The notes under the pieces were generated by a model, which searched no databases, was not told the origin of the DNA, and saw only the letters and a program-made list of their open reading frames with translations. A stretch of DNA of 64,000 nucleotides from Philodulcilactobacillus myokonensis (GTDB lineage: Bacteria > Bacillota > Bacilli > Lactobacillales > Lactobacillaceae): assembly GCF_027923585.1 (NCBI RefSeq), contig NZ_BRPL01000002.1:1178001-1242000 (forward strand), read 5' to 3'. The first letter of the stretch is position 1. The number at the start of each line of letters is the position of its first letter. This document shows positions 63,906 to 64,000 of this stretch, piece by piece. Position numbers and translations under genes: made by a program.

Positions 63906-64000
63906 TTATTGATTTTGATGTTCACCGATTGGTTTTTTATTTGGTGTTCCCGCTTTTCTGGGATACGTTTTCGGTGTTTTTTTAATCTTTTTAACCACGA
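63906..64000 (-). CDS. rsmG: 16S rRNA (guanine-N7) methyltransferase RsmG, C-terminal fragment
   Basis: Only the last 31 codons lie in the window. They read through a basic stretch to Y-P-R-K-A-G-T-P-N-K-K-P-I, the conserved C-terminus of RsmG (GidB), then stop at 63906. RsmG methylates G527 of 16S rRNA. Its place before parA is standard. The rest lies beyond the window edge. Confidence 0.88.
   Translation of the reverse strand, partial: VVKKIKKTPKTYPRKAGTPNKKPIGEHQNQ

Overview
The window looks like a chromosomal segment of an AT-rich lactic acid bacterium of the family Lactobacillaceae. The evidence is an L-lactate dehydrogenase beside pth and mfd, a mevalonate-pathway HMG-CoA reductase, an alr-mazF locus, type B L31, an RNA polymerase delta subunit, a T-box in front of trpS, and a 16S gene with Lactobacillaceae-like ends. 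A fructophilic or insect/flower-associated genus such as Fructilactobacillus or Apilactobacillus is possible, but I cannot settle the genus by eye. I see no prophage, insertion sequence, CRISPR array or integrative element; this is core chromosome. The rsmG-parA-parB block at the right edge suggests that oriC lies just beyond position 64000. Most genes are on the minus strand and so run away from that origin.

Layout from left to right. 1-8.3 kb (minus): tilS (cut by the edge), an S1-domain protein, divIC, rqcP, a MurJ/SpoVB-type flippase, mfd and pth. 8.4-10.2 kb (plus): ldh and a CBS-domain protein. 10.2-17.5 kb (minus): lemA, htpX, an unknown gene, murF, cshA, alr, a small antitoxin-like gene and mazF. 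17.6-18.1 kb (plus): a low-molecular-weight phosphatase. 18.1-22.8 kb (minus): DUF1934, rpoE, pyrG with a CTP-type attenuator, murA and rpmE2. 22.9-25.3 kb (plus): an HD phosphohydrolase, a HAD phosphatase and an aberrant tRNA-Lys-like gene with its own promoter and terminator. 25.3-34.1 kb (minus): metG, tatD, rnmV, rsmA, ispE, purR, glmU and prs. 34.2-40.3 kb (minus): T-box-trpS-ppx, then a tight mvaA, zincin, sirtuin, DUF72 cluster. 40.3-42.7 kb (plus): helD. 42.7-48.1 kb (minus): one rRNA operon (16S-23S-5S) and tRNA-Thr. 48.1-49.4 kb: tyrS. 49.6-52.1 kb (plus): a three-gene Pga/Ica-like exopolysaccharide operon. 52.1-64 kb: gpmA, an AI-2E-type permease, an anchored TPR-like protein, cfa (plus), azlCD, dacA, guaB, DUF1129, ychF, DUF951, parB, parA and the end of rsmG.

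Functionally the window is rich in cell-envelope genes (murA, murF, alr, dacA, the flippase, divIC, glmU, ispE and mvaA for undecaprenyl precursors, pga genes, cfa) and in RNA and translation quality control (rqcP, mfd, pth, tilS, rsmA, rnmV, metG, trpS, tyrS, cshA, helD). TTG start codons are common, and several starts given here are moved inward to the codon that has a good ribosome binding site.

The most interesting points are: a tRNA-Lys(CUU)-like RNA that has lost several universal tRNA features but keeps its stems, promoter and terminator; a catalytic Cys-to-Asp change in MurA; a pair of identical-form 13-bp palindromes straddling the murF promoter; histidine-rich disordered tails on two RNA-binding proteins; an HExxH zincin and a sirtuin packed behind HMG-CoA reductase; and a Pga/Ica-like operon behind an operator-like palindrome.
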